A stretch of 64,000 bases of DNA from Alphaproteobacteria bacterium (GCA_017307355.1 JAFKFG010000006.1:1-64000), one strand, 5' to 3'. Positions 25,721 to 34,085 are shown, numbered from the stretch's first letter. Program-made: numbers and translations. The notes: generated by a model from the sequence alone, not told the origin.

Positions 25721-25735
25721 TTAGAATACTTCTAA
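25721..25735. promoter_or_regulatory. Irr (ICE) box between irr and fabA
   Basis: TTAGAA-TAC-TTCTAA is a perfect palindrome identical to the inner core of the ICE consensus. It lies 69-83 bases before irr and 120 bases before fabA, which are divergent, so it may control either or both. Confidence 0.75.
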
Positions 25736-25854
25736 TCAAGAGAAGGCGGAAAATCGTGGCAAACCGCCTCTTTGACGGTGGTTCCGGGACCCCATTTCGC
25801 GCTAAGCGTGCCTTGGGGACTGAAGGCCCGACAGGCTCTTGAAGGGACAGGATA

Positions 25855-26412
25855 GTGGATAAGCCAGTAAAGCGTTCGAGTTTCGACATGGCAGGCCTTC
25901 TGGCCTGCGCCCGCGGTGAGTTGTTCGGCCCGGGCAATGCCCAATTGCCCCTGCCGCCGATGCTGATGTTCGACCGCATCACCTCCATCACCGAAGATGG
26001 CGGCGAGAACGGCAAAGGCGAGATCGTCGCCGAATTCGACGTCAACCCGAACCTCTGGTTCTTCAAATGCCATTTCCAGGGCGACCCGGTGATGCCCGGC
26101 TGCCTGGGCCTGGACGCGCTGTGGCAGATGGTCGGCTTCTTCCTGGGCTGGATGGGGGGGCTGGGCAAAGGCCGCGCCCTGGGCGTGGATGAAGTAAAAT
26201 TCACGGGCATGGTGCTGCCCACCGCCAAGAAGATCACCTACATCGTCAATCTCAAGCGCGTTGTCATGCGCAAGCTGGTGCTTGGGATCGCGGACGGAAT
26301 CATGAAAGTGGACGGCAAAGTGATCTACGAGGCCAAGGGCCTGCGCGTCGGCCTGTTCACCGATGCGGCGGCGGCATTGGCGCAGGCATCCGCGGCTCCT
26401 GCCTCCGTCTAG
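25855..26412 (+). CDS. fabA: 3-hydroxyacyl-[acyl-carrier-protein] dehydratase / isomerase FabA
   Basis: A 185-residue hot-dog-fold enzyme. It dehydrates 3-hydroxydecanoyl-ACP and isomerises trans-2 to cis-3-decenoyl-ACP, the branch point to unsaturated fatty acids. The active-site His and Asp are in [17 protein letters not shown] (about 75-90), the hallmark that separates FabA from Fab[12 protein letters not shown] and [12 protein letters not shown] also match. It starts at GTG 25855 with AGGGACAGGA upstream. It is the first gene of fabA-fabB-fabI, and the divergent Irr-box region lies upstream. Confidence 0.96.
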   Translation: MDKPVKRSSFDMAGLLACARGELFGPGNAQLPLPPMLMFDRITSITEDGGENGKGEIVAEFDVNPNLWFFKCHFQGDPVMPGCLGLDALWQMVGFFLGWMGGLGKGRALGVDEVKFTGMVLPTAKKITYIVNLKRVVMRKLVLGIADGIMKVDGKVIYEAKGLRVGLFTDAAAALAQASAAPASV

Positions 26413-26430
26413 ATCGCGTCGAGGATCGTC

Positions 26431-27654
26431 ATGAGAAGAGTGGTCGTCACCGGCCTCGGCATTGTTTCGTCCATTGGCAACAACGCCGAAGAGGTCACCG
26501 ACAGTCTGCGTCACGCCCGCTCGGGCATCGTCACCGCCGACGATTATGTTCGCCTGGGTTTCCGTTCCCAGATTCACGGCAGCCTCAAGCTCGATCTCGA
26601 TTCCGTGGTGGACCGGCGCGCGCGCCGCTTCCAGGGCGACGGCGCCGGCTATTGCTGGGTGGCGATGACCCAGGCGATCGCCGATGCGGGCCTGACGGAA
26701 AAAGAGATCTCCAATCCCCGCACCGGATTGATCGTGGGCTCGGGCGGGCCTTCGACCAAGGCCATCGTGGCCGCCGCCGACACCGCGCGCGATCCGGCCA
26801 AGGGACCCAAGCGGATCGGGCCTTTCGCGGTGCCCAAGGCGATGTCGTCCACCTGCAGCGCCAATCTTTCCACCTGGTTCAAGACCAAGGGCGTGAATTA
26901 TTCGATTTCCTCGGCCTGCTCGACCTCGGCCAACTGCATCGGCAACGCGCTGGAAATGATCCAGTGGGGCAAGCAGGACATGATGTTCGCGGGCGGCGGC
27001 GAAGAGCTGGACTGGACCTTGAGCGAATTGTTCGACGCGATGGGCGCGATGTCGTCCAAGTTCAACGCCACGCCCGCCAAGGCGTCGCGCGCCTATGACA
27101 AGAACCGCGACGGCTTCGTGATTTCCGGCGGCGGCGGCATTCTGATCCTGGAAGAGCTGGAACATGCCCGCGCGCGCGGCGCGAAAATCTATGCCGAGCT
27201 GACCGGCTATGGCGCTACCGCCGATGGCGCCGACATGGTCGCGCCGTCGGGCGAAGGCGCAGTGCGCTGCATGCAGATGGCGCTTCAGAATGTGAAGGCG
27301 CCGGTCGACTACATCAATCCGCACGCCACTTCGACGCCGGTGGGCGACATTCCCGAAATCAACGCCATCCGCGAAGTCTTTGGCGAGAAGATGCCCGCCA
27401 TCAGCGCCACCAAATCGCTCACCGGCCACAGCCAAGGCGCGGCGGGCGTGCATGAAGCGATCTATACGCTGCTGATGATGCAGAACAATTTCATCTGCGA
27501 GAGCGCCAATATCGAAGAACTCGACCCGGCGGTCGAAGGCGCCAACATCGTGCGCAAGCGCATCGACAATGTTCAAATCAATACCGCCCTGTCGAATTCC
27601 TTCGGTTTCGGCGGTACCAATGCGTCGCTGGTGTTTCAGCGGCTGGAAAAGTGA
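26431..27654 (+). CDS. fabB: 3-oxoacyl-ACP synthase I FabB
   Basis: A 407-residue condensing enzyme that elongates cis-3-decenoyl-ACP made by FabA. The thiolase-fold features are present: the nucleophile Cys in [14 protein letters not shown], the first His in [12 protein letters not shown], the second in [18 protein letters not shown], and the C-terminal [13 protein letters not shown]. FabB rather than FabF is favoured by linkage to fabA and by the sequence [15 protein letters not shown]. It begins 18 bases after fabA. Confidence 0.96.
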   Translation: MRRVVVTGLGIVSSIGNNAEEVTDSLRHARSGIVTADDYVRLGFRSQIHGSLKLDLDSVVDRRARRFQGDGAGYCWVAMTQAIADAGLTEKEISNPRTGLIVGSGGPSTKAIVAAADTARDPAKGPKRIGPFAVPKAMSSTCSANLSTWFKTKGVNYSISSACSTSANCIGNALEMIQWGKQDMMFAGGGEELDWTLSELFDAMGAMSSKFNATPAKASRAYDKNRDGFVISGGGGILILEELEHARARGAKIYAELTGYGATADGADMVAPSGEGAVRCMQMALQNVKAPVDYINPHATSTPVGDIPEINAIREVFGEKMPAISATKSLTGHSQGAAGVHEAIYTLLMMQNNFICESANIEELDPAVEGANIVRKRIDNVQINTALSNSFGFGGTNASLVFQRLEK

Positions 27655-27663
27655 TGTCCCACA

Positions 27664-28542
27664 ATGGAACAGAAAACTCCCCAGGCGGACATTATGACTG
27701 AGGCCAGAACGCGATTGATGGCGGGCAAGCGCGGTCTGATCATGGGCGTGGCCAATGATCATTCCATCGCCTGGGGCATCGCCCAGATGCTGGCGTCGCA
27801 AGGCGCCGAGCTCGCCTTCACCTATCAGGGCGACGCCCAGGCCAAGCGGCTGAAGCCGCTGGCCGAATCCATCGGCAGCAAGATCGTGCTGCCCGGCGAT
27901 GTGGAAAAAGACGAAGACCTGGACGCGGTGTTCGCCCAGATCAAGAAGGAATGGGGTTCGCTGGATTTTCTGGTCCATGCCATCGCCTTCTCCGACGCCA
28001 AGGAATTGAAGGGTCGCTATGTCGATACGACCCGGGCCAACTTTCTCAGAAGCCTCGATATTTCCTGCTATTCCTTCACCGCGGTGGCACGCCGCGCCGC
28101 CAGCCTGATGACCCATGGCGGCGCGATGGTGACGCTCACCTATCTGGGCGCCCAGCGGGTGATGCCGAACTACAATGTGATGGGCGTGGCCAAGGCGGCG
28201 CTGGAAGCCTCGGTGCGCTATCTGGCGGCCGATCTGGGCCGCGACGAAATCAGGGTCAACGCCATCTCTGCCGGGCCGATGCGGACCTTGGCCGGCAGCG
28301 CGGTGGGCGATGCCCGCATGGTGTTCAAATGGAACAAGAGCCATTCCCCGCTCAAGCGCTCGGTGGAACTTAACCATGTCGGCGGGGCGGCACTGTATTT
28401 GCTTAGCAATCTTTCGGGCGGCGTCACCGGCGAAGTGCACTTCGTGGATGCCGGCTTCAACGTGGTCGGTATGCCGCCGACCGCGGATCTGAAGGGCTGG
28501 ACGCCCCCGGAGAACGGCCATGACGAAACGGGTGCCGTATAA
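27664..28542 (+). CDS. fabI: Enoyl-ACP reductase FabI
   Basis: An NADH-dependent enoyl-ACP reductase of the SDR fold, completing each elongation cycle. The features are KRGLIMGVANDHSIAWGIA (nucleotide binding), the catalytic Y-x6-K in NYNVMGVAKAALEAS, and ISAGPMRTLAGS. The length from ATG 27664 is 292; an in-frame ATG at 27694 (MTEARTRL) is an equally good start, giving a more usual length. It follows fabB by 9 bases. A triclosan-type inhibitor target is expected from the family. Confidence 0.95.
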   Translation: MEQKTPQADIMTEARTRLMAGKRGLIMGVANDHSIAWGIAQMLASQGAELAFTYQGDAQAKRLKPLAESIGSKIVLPGDVEKDEDLDAVFAQIKKEWGSLDFLVHAIAFSDAKELKGRYVDTTRANFLRSLDISCYSFTAVARRAASLMTHGGAMVTLTYLGAQRVMPNYNVMGVAKAALEASVRYLAADLGRDEIRVNAISAGPMRTLAGSAVGDARMVFKWNKSHSPLKRSVELNHVGGAALYLLSNLSGGVTGEVHFVDAGFNVVGMPPTADLKGWTPPENGHDETGAV

Positions 28543-29134
28543 GTCTGTTTTGGTGGCGTCAGCCTTGCTGACGCTGACGGCATTTACCGATTCCGCTTGG
28601 GCCGATTGGCGCGATCAGATTGCCCCTTCCGATGTCGAACGCCTGGCCCATCTGAATGATGCGCGCGGCGATGCGTTGGCCCAGGCCCGCGCACGCGGCG
28701 GCAAAGGCGATTATCGCGCGATCGAAAACATTCTCGGGCCCGAAGCGCATGCCGTGCCCGAACAGGCGCTCACCGGCAATTGGCGCTGCCGCCAGATCAA
28801 GCTGGGCGGCCTGAGCGGCTATTATGTCTTCGACTGGTTCAACTGCCGCATCTCCAAGGCGGGCGGCGGCATCTGGTTCGAGAAGAACGGCACCCAGCGC
28901 ATGGCGGGATATCTTTATCCCCAGGAAGGCATGTGGGTGTATCTGGGCGCGCAAAGCGCCAAGGGCGAACCCCTGCACCGCTATTCCGGCCGCGCCGCAT
29001 CCGCCGGCGGCGAGATCAATCCCGACGATCAGGTGGGCGTGTTGGTCGGCATCGGCGACAATCATCTTCGTCTCGATCTGCCGTCGCCCGGTACGCAAGA
29101 GTCGGACTTCGACACGATAGAGCTGACTCGCTAG
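28520..29134 (+). CDS. DUF4893 domain secreted protein
   Basis: A 204-residue protein with a Sec signal peptide (SVLVASALLTLTAFTDSAWA, cleavage before DWRD). The mature part matches the DUF4893 pattern: DWRDQIAPSDVERLAHLNDAR, GNWRCRQIKLGGLSGYYVFDWFNCRI and GVLVGIGDNHLRLDLPSP. It is periplasmic, of unknown function. It overlaps the end of fabI by 23 bases in another frame, so it is read from the fab transcript; the two Cys in the core could form a disulfide. Confidence 0.83.
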   Translation: MTKRVPYKSVLVASALLTLTAFTDSAWADWRDQIAPSDVERLAHLNDARGDALAQARARGGKGDYRAIENILGPEAHAVPEQALTGNWRCRQIKLGGLSGYYVFDWFNCRISKAGGGIWFEKNGTQRMAGYLYPQEGMWVYLGAQSAKGEPLHRYSGRAASAGGEINPDDQVGVLVGIGDNHLRLDLPSPGTQESDFDTIELTR

Positions 29135-29143
29135 TCTGACGGG

Positions 29144-29515
29144 ATGAAGCTCAATCAGGTCACTTTGCCCGCCAAGGATCTGGCAAGCTCCATCGCCTTC
29201 TATGAAACGCTTGGGCTGATCCTGATCGTGCGGAACGATCATTATGCCCGCTTCGAGAATCCATCGGATCATTCCACGCTTTCGCTGGAGCTGCGCCACG
29301 ACGGCGGCGATGGCGCGCATGTCTATTTCGAATGTGATGATCTGGATGCGCGCGTCGCGGGCTTGAAGGCGAAAGGGATCGTCTTCGACAATGGCCCGGA
29401 GGACAAAAGCTGGCGTTGGCGCGAAGCGTGGGTCCGCGATCCGGCCGGCAACAGGCTCTGTTTTTATTTCGCGGGTGAAAACCGGCGCTTCCCGCCCTGG
29501 CGCATCGGCCAATAA
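29144..29515 (+). CDS. VOC superfamily (glyoxalase-like) protein
   Basis: A 123-residue single-module vicinal-oxygen-chelate protein. The two beta-alpha-beta-beta-beta motifs are seen in KDLASSIAFYETLGLILIVR and YFECDDLDARVAGLKAKGI, and the end carries the typical VRDPAGNRLCFYFAGENRRFPPW. Such proteins bind a metal and may act as lyases, dioxygenases or resistance proteins; none can be chosen. It begins 10 bases after the DUF4893 gene and is likely the last gene of this transcript. Confidence 0.88.
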   Translation: MKLNQVTLPAKDLASSIAFYETLGLILIVRNDHYARFENPSDHSTLSLELRHDGGDGAHVYFECDDLDARVAGLKAKGIVFDNGPEDKSWRWREAWVRDPAGNRLCFYFAGENRRFPPWRIGQ

Positions 29516-29518
29516 AAA

Positions 29519-29544
29519 GCGGAGCGGGATTGCTCCCGCTCCGC
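29519..29544. terminator. Hairpin terminator between convergent VOC and cupredoxin genes
   Basis: An 11-bp perfect stem GCGGAGCGGGA / TCCCGCTCCGC with TTGC loop starts just past the VOC stop. On the minus strand it is followed by TTTTTATT, so it best ends the cupredoxin transcript. Confidence 0.75.
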
Positions 29545-29570
29545 CTTCACGCCGTGGCTCGGGGTGAGAG

Positions 29571-29897
29571 CTATTTTGCCACAACCGTGATCGTTCCCAC
29601 CATTTTGGGGTGGATGGAGCAGAGATATTTGTAGGTGCCCGGCTTGTCGAAGCGGTGGGTGAATTTGTCTTTCTCGTCCAGCGCCTGGGAGCGGAAATCG
29701 TTGGTCAGGCTGACCACGGTGTGCGGCTCGCCGTCCTGATTTTCCCAGGTGACATCGGTTCCCGCCGCGACGGTCACGTCCATGGGATTGAACATGAATT
29801 TCTTGATGATGATGGTGTTGCTGTCCGCGGCCGACGCCGAGGCGACGAACAGCAGCATGGCGAGGGGATAGGCGAAGGCGTGCTTGAGGGAATGCAT
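29571..29897 (-). CDS. Periplasmic cupredoxin
   Basis: A 108-residue blue-copper protein. A Sec signal (MHSLKHAFAYPLAMLLFVASASAA) precedes a plastocyanin/amicyanin-like domain: FMFNPMDVTVAAGTDVTWEN, the first copper His in DGEPHTVVS, and the Cys-His-Met set in YLCSIHPKMVGT. All four type-1 ligands are present. It should carry or sequester one electron or copper ion in the periplasm. It lies 17 bases after the metallophosphoesterase gene, apparently cotranscribed from an ECF-type promoter. Confidence 0.9.
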   Translation of the reverse strand: MHSLKHAFAYPLAMLLFVASASAADSNTIIIKKFMFNPMDVTVAAGTDVTWENQDGEPHTVVSLTNDFRSQALDEKDKFTHRFDKPGTYKYLCSIHPKMVGTITVVAK

Positions 29898-29914
29898 GTC
29901 GAATCCTTTGAGAA

Positions 29915-30829
29915 TTAAGCCAGGGTGGTGTCGGAAAGGCTGAGGTGATGCCGCTGGAGCCGGATGCTGGTGATGCCTAGCATGTGCGGCAGCTGATCCG
30001 CGGGCACTTTGAGAGGGCCGGGGCCATCGCCCTGTCCGGCCTGGGGCTGCGGATAAGCGGTGGAGCGGGCAGTGTGGAAGGTGATGTTGCCTTCCACCTT
30101 CTGCACGATCTGGTGGATATGGCCGTTCAGGACCGTCACCGAACCGAAGCGGCGCAGATAAGAAAGGGCTTCTTCCGCGTCGCCGGTGCCCCAACCCCAG
30201 CTTTCCTGGATGGTCCACATCGGCATATGCGCGAACACCACAATGGGTGTGGAGCTGCTGCGCGCCGCCAAATCGGCCTTCAGCCAGGCCAGTTGATCGG
30301 CGCCGAAGCCGCCCAGGCCGTTGGGCTTGAAATTCATCACATTGACCAGGCCGATGAAATGCACGCCCTGGTGATCGAAGCTGTAATAGCCGCGATTGTC
30401 CGACGCCTTGCCGAAGCGGCCGAAATATTCGGTGCCCATGCCGTCGGTGACGTCATGCTCGCCCGGCACGGTGTGAAGCTCACCCGCCTTCAGGCCCATC
30501 AACAGCTGATTGGCGGTGTCGAATTCCGCCGCCTTCGACAGATGGGTGATGTCGCCTGTATGGATGGTGAGGGCCGGGCGCGTCTTCATCGCATTGACCA
30601 GCGCGATGGTTTCTTTCAGCGTTCCGGGGACATCGGGATTGGCGTCCTTGTTGAAGCCGATATGGGTGTCACTGATCTGCAAAAACAGTGGAACGCCGGG
30701 TGCCTTGTCGGCCGCGCCTTGCGCCAGCGCCACCGGCGTGAGGACGCCGCCGGACAAGGTGAAGAGTGTGCCCGCGCCGCCAAAGGCCATGCATTGCAGC
30801 GCGCGGCGGCGTGAGGGATTGTCTGTCAT
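29915..30829 (-). CDS. Tat-exported calcineurin-like metallophosphoesterase
   Basis: A 304-residue protein with a twin-arginine signal (NPSRRRALQCMAFGGAGTLF, then ...ALAQ). The dinuclear-metal motifs are LQISDTHIGF, HTGDITHLSKAAEF, VPGEHDV (Glu in place of the usual Asn of GNHD), IVVFAHMPMW and NGHIHQ. The family hydrolyses phosphodiesters or monoesters; the periplasmic substrate is unknown. It is preceded by the same promoter as the ECF sigma gene of this cluster, whose -35 part overlaps the anti-sigma stop codon. Confidence 0.88.
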   Translation of the reverse strand: MTDNPSRRRALQCMAFGGAGTLFTLSGGVLTPVALAQGAADKAPGVPLFLQISDTHIGFNKDANPDVPGTLKETIALVNAMKTRPALTIHTGDITHLSKAAEFDTANQLLMGLKAGELHTVPGEHDVTDGMGTEYFGRFGKASDNRGYYSFDHQGVHFIGLVNVMNFKPNGLGGFGADQLAWLKADLAARSSSTPIVVFAHMPMWTIQESWGWGTGDAEEALSYLRRFGSVTVLNGHIHQIVQKVEGNITFHTARSTAYPQPQAGQGDGPGPLKVPADQLPHMLGITSIRLQRHHLSLSDTTLA

Positions 30830-30859
30830 GGAAGACCTCGAACAGGGTTTCGAGGCCTA

Positions 30860-30886
30860 TACCGGGCAGGGGTGCGGTTTATTCCC
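30860..30886 (-). promoter_or_regulatory. ECF-type promoter before the metallophosphoesterase-cupredoxin pair
   Basis: On the minus strand GGGAATAAA (30886-30878), 12 bases, CCGGTA (30865-30860). Sequence and spacing are identical to the promoter before the ECF sigma gene (32201-32175). It ends about 30 bases before the ATG. Confidence 0.75.
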
Positions 30887-31643
30887 GGCTTTGACTTTTT
30901 TTAACCAGCGCGACGAAGCGGTCCAGTTCGGCGGGATCGACATCCGACACCGCCGCCAGGTCCAGGTCCTTTTGTTTCCAGAACACCATGCGATAGCCGG
31001 CACGCGATGAGGTGCCGGGAAGCCGGGCATTGCGATCCGCCCAGGCGAAAAGATTGATGATGTGGGCGCCGTGGCGATAGACCACCACGGCGGCGCGCGT
31101 GCCATGCACATAGTCCGCCCGGCCGCCGACCAGGGTGAAGCCGTCGGCCTTGAAATCTTCCGTCGGCGGCGAGATGTCGGAATGGCCCGCGAACCAGGGC
31201 TTCACGGTGTGATGATCGGATGAGGCGACATCGATCAGATGCTCGCCCATCAGCGAGCGCACATGGGCATCCGCCAGATCCGCGACCAGGACGTTGTTGG
31301 CCGGCATGAAAAGAAGAAAGGCCAGCGCCGCCGCAATCGCCATGCCGCCCGCGCCGCTGCCCGCGCCCAGCCAGAAACCGGATCGGCGCGGCGCCTTCAG
31401 CGGCACCACATTGGTTTGGGCTTTCGCTTCGGCATCCAGGGCGGCACCGATCCGCGCCCGCAAGGCCGCCGGGGCCCGGTGATAGGACGCGCCCGCCATC
31501 GCCTCTTTCAGATCGGCATGATCCGCCGCCAGGGCCTGGCATTCGGCGCACTGTTCCAGATGGGCTTCGACTTCCAGCGACTGTGCTGCATCCAGTTCGC
31601 CATCCAGATAGGCCTGGGTTTTCAGGCTCTCGTCACACGTCAT
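30879..31643 (-). CDS. Anti-sigma factor (zinc-finger HC2 type)
   Basis: A 254-residue membrane-bound partner of the sigma factor encoded just before it. The N-terminal zinc-binding domain shows H-x3-C-x2-C (EAHLEQCAECQ, about 27-37) after TCDESLKTQAYLDGELD. One membrane segment follows (GGMAIAAALAFLLFMPAN, about 100-120), with a periplasmic sensor domain of about 130 residues. This is the RskA/ChrR-like plan in which the sigma factor is held at the membrane and released on stress. The stop overlaps the -35 element of the next promoter. The start overlaps the sigma gene by 11 bases. Confidence 0.9.
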   Translation of the reverse strand: MTCDESLKTQAYLDGELDAAQSLEVEAHLEQCAECQALAADHADLKEAMAGASYHRAPAALRARIGAALDAEAKAQTNVVPLKAPRRSGFWLGAGSGAGGMAIAAALAFLLFMPANNVLVADLADAHVRSLMGEHLIDVASSDHHTVKPWFAGHSDISPPTEDFKADGFTLVGGRADYVHGTRAAVVVYRHGAHIINLFAWADRNARLPGTSSRAGYRMVFWKQKDLDLAAVSDVDPAELDRFVALVKKSQSRE

Positions 31644-32151
31644 GCGAGCCTCCCGTCAATTCCGCTTTCAGCAGCGCGCGCCCCCGCGCCAGCCGCGACA
31701 TCACCGTGCCGATGGGCGTGCCGGTGACGGCGGCGATGTCCCGATAGGACATCTCTTCCAATTCGCGCAGAACAACCACTTCGCGGAATTCCTCGGGCAG
31801 GGCGCAAAGCGCCTTGTTCAATTCGCGTCCGTCGCCATGGCGGATGGCGCTGGCTTCGGGCGTGGGATCGTCCGCCGCGATTTCCGTATCGTCCCGGTCA
31901 TCCAATGGCGCGGCGGCATGGCGCTTCTTTTGCTCCAGTGCCGAACGGTGGCAGTTGCGCACGATCGCCAGCAGCCAGGGCCTGACCGCTTCGCCGCGAA
32001 AGCCGTCGAAGCTGCGATAGGCGCGCAACATAGCCTCCTGCACGATATCGTCCGCCTCCGCGCCGCCCCTGGTCAGCCAGCGGGCGAGGTTATAGGCCGC
32101 ATCCAGATGCGGCATCGCCAGCGCTTCAAAGCGGCGGCGCTTCTCATTCAT
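31633..32151 (-). CDS. ECF sigma factor (sigma-70 family)
   Basis: A 172-residue group 4 sigma factor. Region 2 is LDAAYNLARWLTRGGAEADDIVQEAMLRAYRSFDGF, and region 4 is LPEEFREVVVLRELEEMSYRDIAAVTG with the recognition helix IGTVMSRLARGRALL. No region 3 is present, as in ECF factors. It overlaps the anti-sigma gene, so the two are made together. The promoter GGGAATAAA-N12-CCGGTA lies about 25 bases upstream and recurs before the next operon, so the factor likely recognises both. The inducing signal is unknown; copper, singlet oxygen or envelope redox stress are guesses from the cupredoxin. Confidence 0.93.
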   Translation of the reverse strand: MNEKRRRFEALAMPHLDAAYNLARWLTRGGAEADDIVQEAMLRAYRSFDGFRGEAVRPWLLAIVRNCHRSALEQKKRHAAAPLDDRDDTEIAADDPTPEASAIRHGDGRELNKALCALPEEFREVVVLRELEEMSYRDIAAVTGTPIGTVMSRLARGRALLKAELTGGSHDV

Positions 32152-32174
32152 ATCAGGGCTCTCACGGGGGCATT

Positions 32175-32201
32175 TACCGGGCGGTCGCGCATTTTATTCC
32201 C
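32175..32201 (-). promoter_or_regulatory. ECF-type promoter before the sigma/anti-sigma operon
   Basis: On the minus strand GGGAATAAA (32201-32193), 12 bases, CCGGTA (32180-32175), about 24 bases before the sigma ATG. It matches the promoter at 30886-30860 in both elements and in spacing, which indicates autoregulation. Confidence 0.75.
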
Positions 32202-32213
32202 GCCCCCGCATTT

Positions 32214-33371
32214 TTATTTTCCGGCCGCGGCCTTGGCGAAGCGGTCGAACAGGTAATGGCTGTCCATCGGCCCGGGCGAGGCTTCGGGGTGGTATTGGAC
32301 GCTGAACACGTCCTTGCCTTCGATCGCGATGCCGCAATTGGTGCCGTCGAACAGGGAGACATGGGTCTCCCTGACGCCCTTGGGCAATGTTTCCCCGTCC
32401 ACGGTGAAGCCGTGATTCATCGACACGATCTCGACCTTGCCGGTCTGAAGATCCTTTACCGGATGATTGGCGCCGTGATGGCCCTGCGCCATCTTCTTGG
32501 TCTTGGCGCCCAGCGCCAGGCCCAGCATCTGATGGCCCAGGCAGATGCCGAACAGGGGCACGCCCCGGTCCACCACGCCCTTGATGGTGGGAATGGCATA
32601 TTCGCCCGTCGCGGCGGGATCGCCCGGCCCGTTCGACAGCAACACACCGTGCGGATCGTTGCGCATCACGTCGTCGAGATTGGCGTTGGCGGGCACGACC
32701 GTGATGTCGGCGCCCCGTCCGGCCAGCAGCCGGAGAATGTTCCGCTTCACGCCGTAATCGATCACGGTGGCGCGCCAGCTGGGCTCGGTCTCCACGCCAT
32801 AGCCCTTGTTCCAGGCCCATGGCGTCTCCGACCATTTGTAGGTCTGGCGGGCGGTGACATCCTTGGCCAAGTCCAAGCCTTCCAGGCCGGAAAAGCTCTT
32901 GGCCTGGTTGAGCAAAGCGGCGTGATCCAGCGCATTGGCCCCCGCATTGGCGATCACGCCATGGGGCATGCCTTTTTCGCGGATCATGTTGGTGAGCGCG
33001 CGGGTGTCGATCCCGGCCACGGCGGGAATGTTGTGCGACTTCAGCCAGCGGTCGAGCGCGGCCAGGCTGCGATAATTCGACGGATGCTCCGCATCGGCAC
33101 GCACGATCAGCCCGCGCACGGCAGGCGTGATGGTTTCGATGTCTTCGGCATTGGTGCCGACGATGCCGATGTGAGGAAAGGTGAAGGCGACGATCTGGCC
33201 GGCATAGGAGGGATCGGAGAGGATCTCCTGATAGCCGGTCATGGCGGTGTTGAAGCAGACTTCGCCCACCGCCGCGCCCGCTGCGCCGAAGCCGACGCCT
33301 TCGAAGAATGTACCGTCGGCCAACATCACGCCCCCGCGCGACTGCGGAAGCTGGGTCTGGGATTGCGGCAT
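32214..33371 (-). CDS. carA: Carbamoyl-phosphate synthase small subunit
   Basis: A 385-residue glutamine amidotransferase subunit that feeds ammonia to CarB for arginine and pyrimidine synthesis. It has an N-terminal CPSase_S domain (LADGTFFEGVGFGAAG, FNTAMTGYQEILSDPSY) and a class I GATase domain with the nucleophile Cys in FGICLGHQMLGLALG and the His-Glu pair in YHPEASPGP. The length is standard. carB is not in the window. It is divergent from yqeY across about 160 bases that must hold both promoters. It ends 62 bases before the ECF sigma gene on the same strand. Confidence 0.96.
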   Translation of the reverse strand: MPQSQTQLPQSRGGVMLADGTFFEGVGFGAAGAAVGEVCFNTAMTGYQEILSDPSYAGQIVAFTFPHIGIVGTNAEDIETITPAVRGLIVRADAEHPSNYRSLAALDRWLKSHNIPAVAGIDTRALTNMIREKGMPHGVIANAGANALDHAALLNQAKSFSGLEGLDLAKDVTARQTYKWSETPWAWNKGYGVETEPSWRATVIDYGVKRNILRLLAGRGADITVVPANANLDDVMRNDPHGVLLSNGPGDPAATGEYAIPTIKGVVDRGVPLFGICLGHQMLGLALGAKTKKMAQGHHGANHPVKDLQTGKVEIVSMNHGFTVDGETLPKGVRETHVSLFDGTNCGIAIEGKDVFSVQYHPEASPGPMDSHYLFDRFAKAAAGK

Positions 33372-33534
33372 GGGAAGCGTCCTCGGATTTGCGCGAAAAT
33401 AGGGATGCGGCCCCTCAGGGTCAACATCACGGGCGCAGATATTCGTCCTGCATTTTCAATGGGTTGTACTTATCCCCGGATTCGCGTAGGTTCCGTCCTT
33501 TCCGAAACCGGCCAATTTCCCAGAAAGTCCGTCC

Positions 33535-34002
33535 ATGTCGCTCCGTCAAAAGCTCAACGACGCCATGAAAGAGGCGATGAAGGCGAAGGACGCCAAGCGC
33601 CTCGCCACTTTGCGGCTGGTCCTGGCCGCCTTGAAGGACCGGGACATCGCGGCGCGCACCGAAACCAGCCGCGACCTTCTGGGCGACGACGAAATCCTTT
33701 CCCTGCTCGCCAAGATGATCAAGCAGCGCGACGAATCCGCCACCGCTTTCGATGCGGGCAACCGGCCGGAACTGGCGGCGGGCGAGCGCGAAGAGATCGC
33801 CATCATTCGTTCCTTCATGCCGGCGCAGATGGATGAGGCGGGCGTGCAGCAGGCGGCTGAGGCGATCATCGCGGAGCTGGGCGCCACCTCGATCAAGGAC
33901 ATGGGCAAGGTGATGGCGGCGATGAAGGAACGCTATGCCGGGCAGATGGATTTCGCCCGCGCCAGCGCCGTGATCAAGACCGCGCTTTCGGCCTCGAAAT
34001 AG
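33535..34002 (+). CDS. yqeY: GatB/YqeY domain protein
   Basis: A 155-residue helical protein (LRQKLNDAMKEAMKAKDAKRLATLRLV, AIIRSFMPAQMDEA, DMGKVMAAMKERYAGQMDFARAS) matching YqeY, the tRNA-binding-like tail domain of GatB found as a stand-alone protein. The precise role is unknown; it usually sits beside dnaG and rpoD, often near rpsU, as here. GAAAG or similar before the ATG at 33535 is a fair ribosome site. Confidence 0.9.
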   Translation: MSLRQKLNDAMKEAMKAKDAKRLATLRLVLAALKDRDIAARTETSRDLLGDDEILSLLAKMIKQRDESATAFDAGNRPELAAGEREEIAIIRSFMPAQMDEAGVQQAAEAIIAELGATSIKDMGKVMAAMKERYAGQMDFARASAVIKTALSASK

Positions 34003-34010
34003 CTTTTTGT

Positions 34011-34085
34011 TTGTCGCGCGCTCTAGCGGAAAACGTCGCGCGACGCTGCCGCTGGCGACCACACTTTTCCGGATCGCGCTCTAGA
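34011..34085. repeat. Alphaproteobacterial extragenic palindrome (second copy)
   Basis: On the minus strand: AGAGCGCGATCCGGAAAAGTGTG, then GCGACG, TTTTCCGCTAGAGCGCG and CGACAAACAAA. It shares TCC-GGAAAAGTGTG and GCGACAAA-AAA with the copy at 22411-22490. Ends GCGCTCTAG / CTAGAGCGC form the outer stem. It sits between the convergent yqeY and GAF genes. Confidence 0.75.

Noticed and set aside
25732..28521. A very long open frame on the minus strand opposite fabA-fabB-fabI
   Set aside because: It is antisense to well-supported genes with clear motifs; its His/Gly/Arg-rich composition is the usual by-product of GC-rich codon bias.
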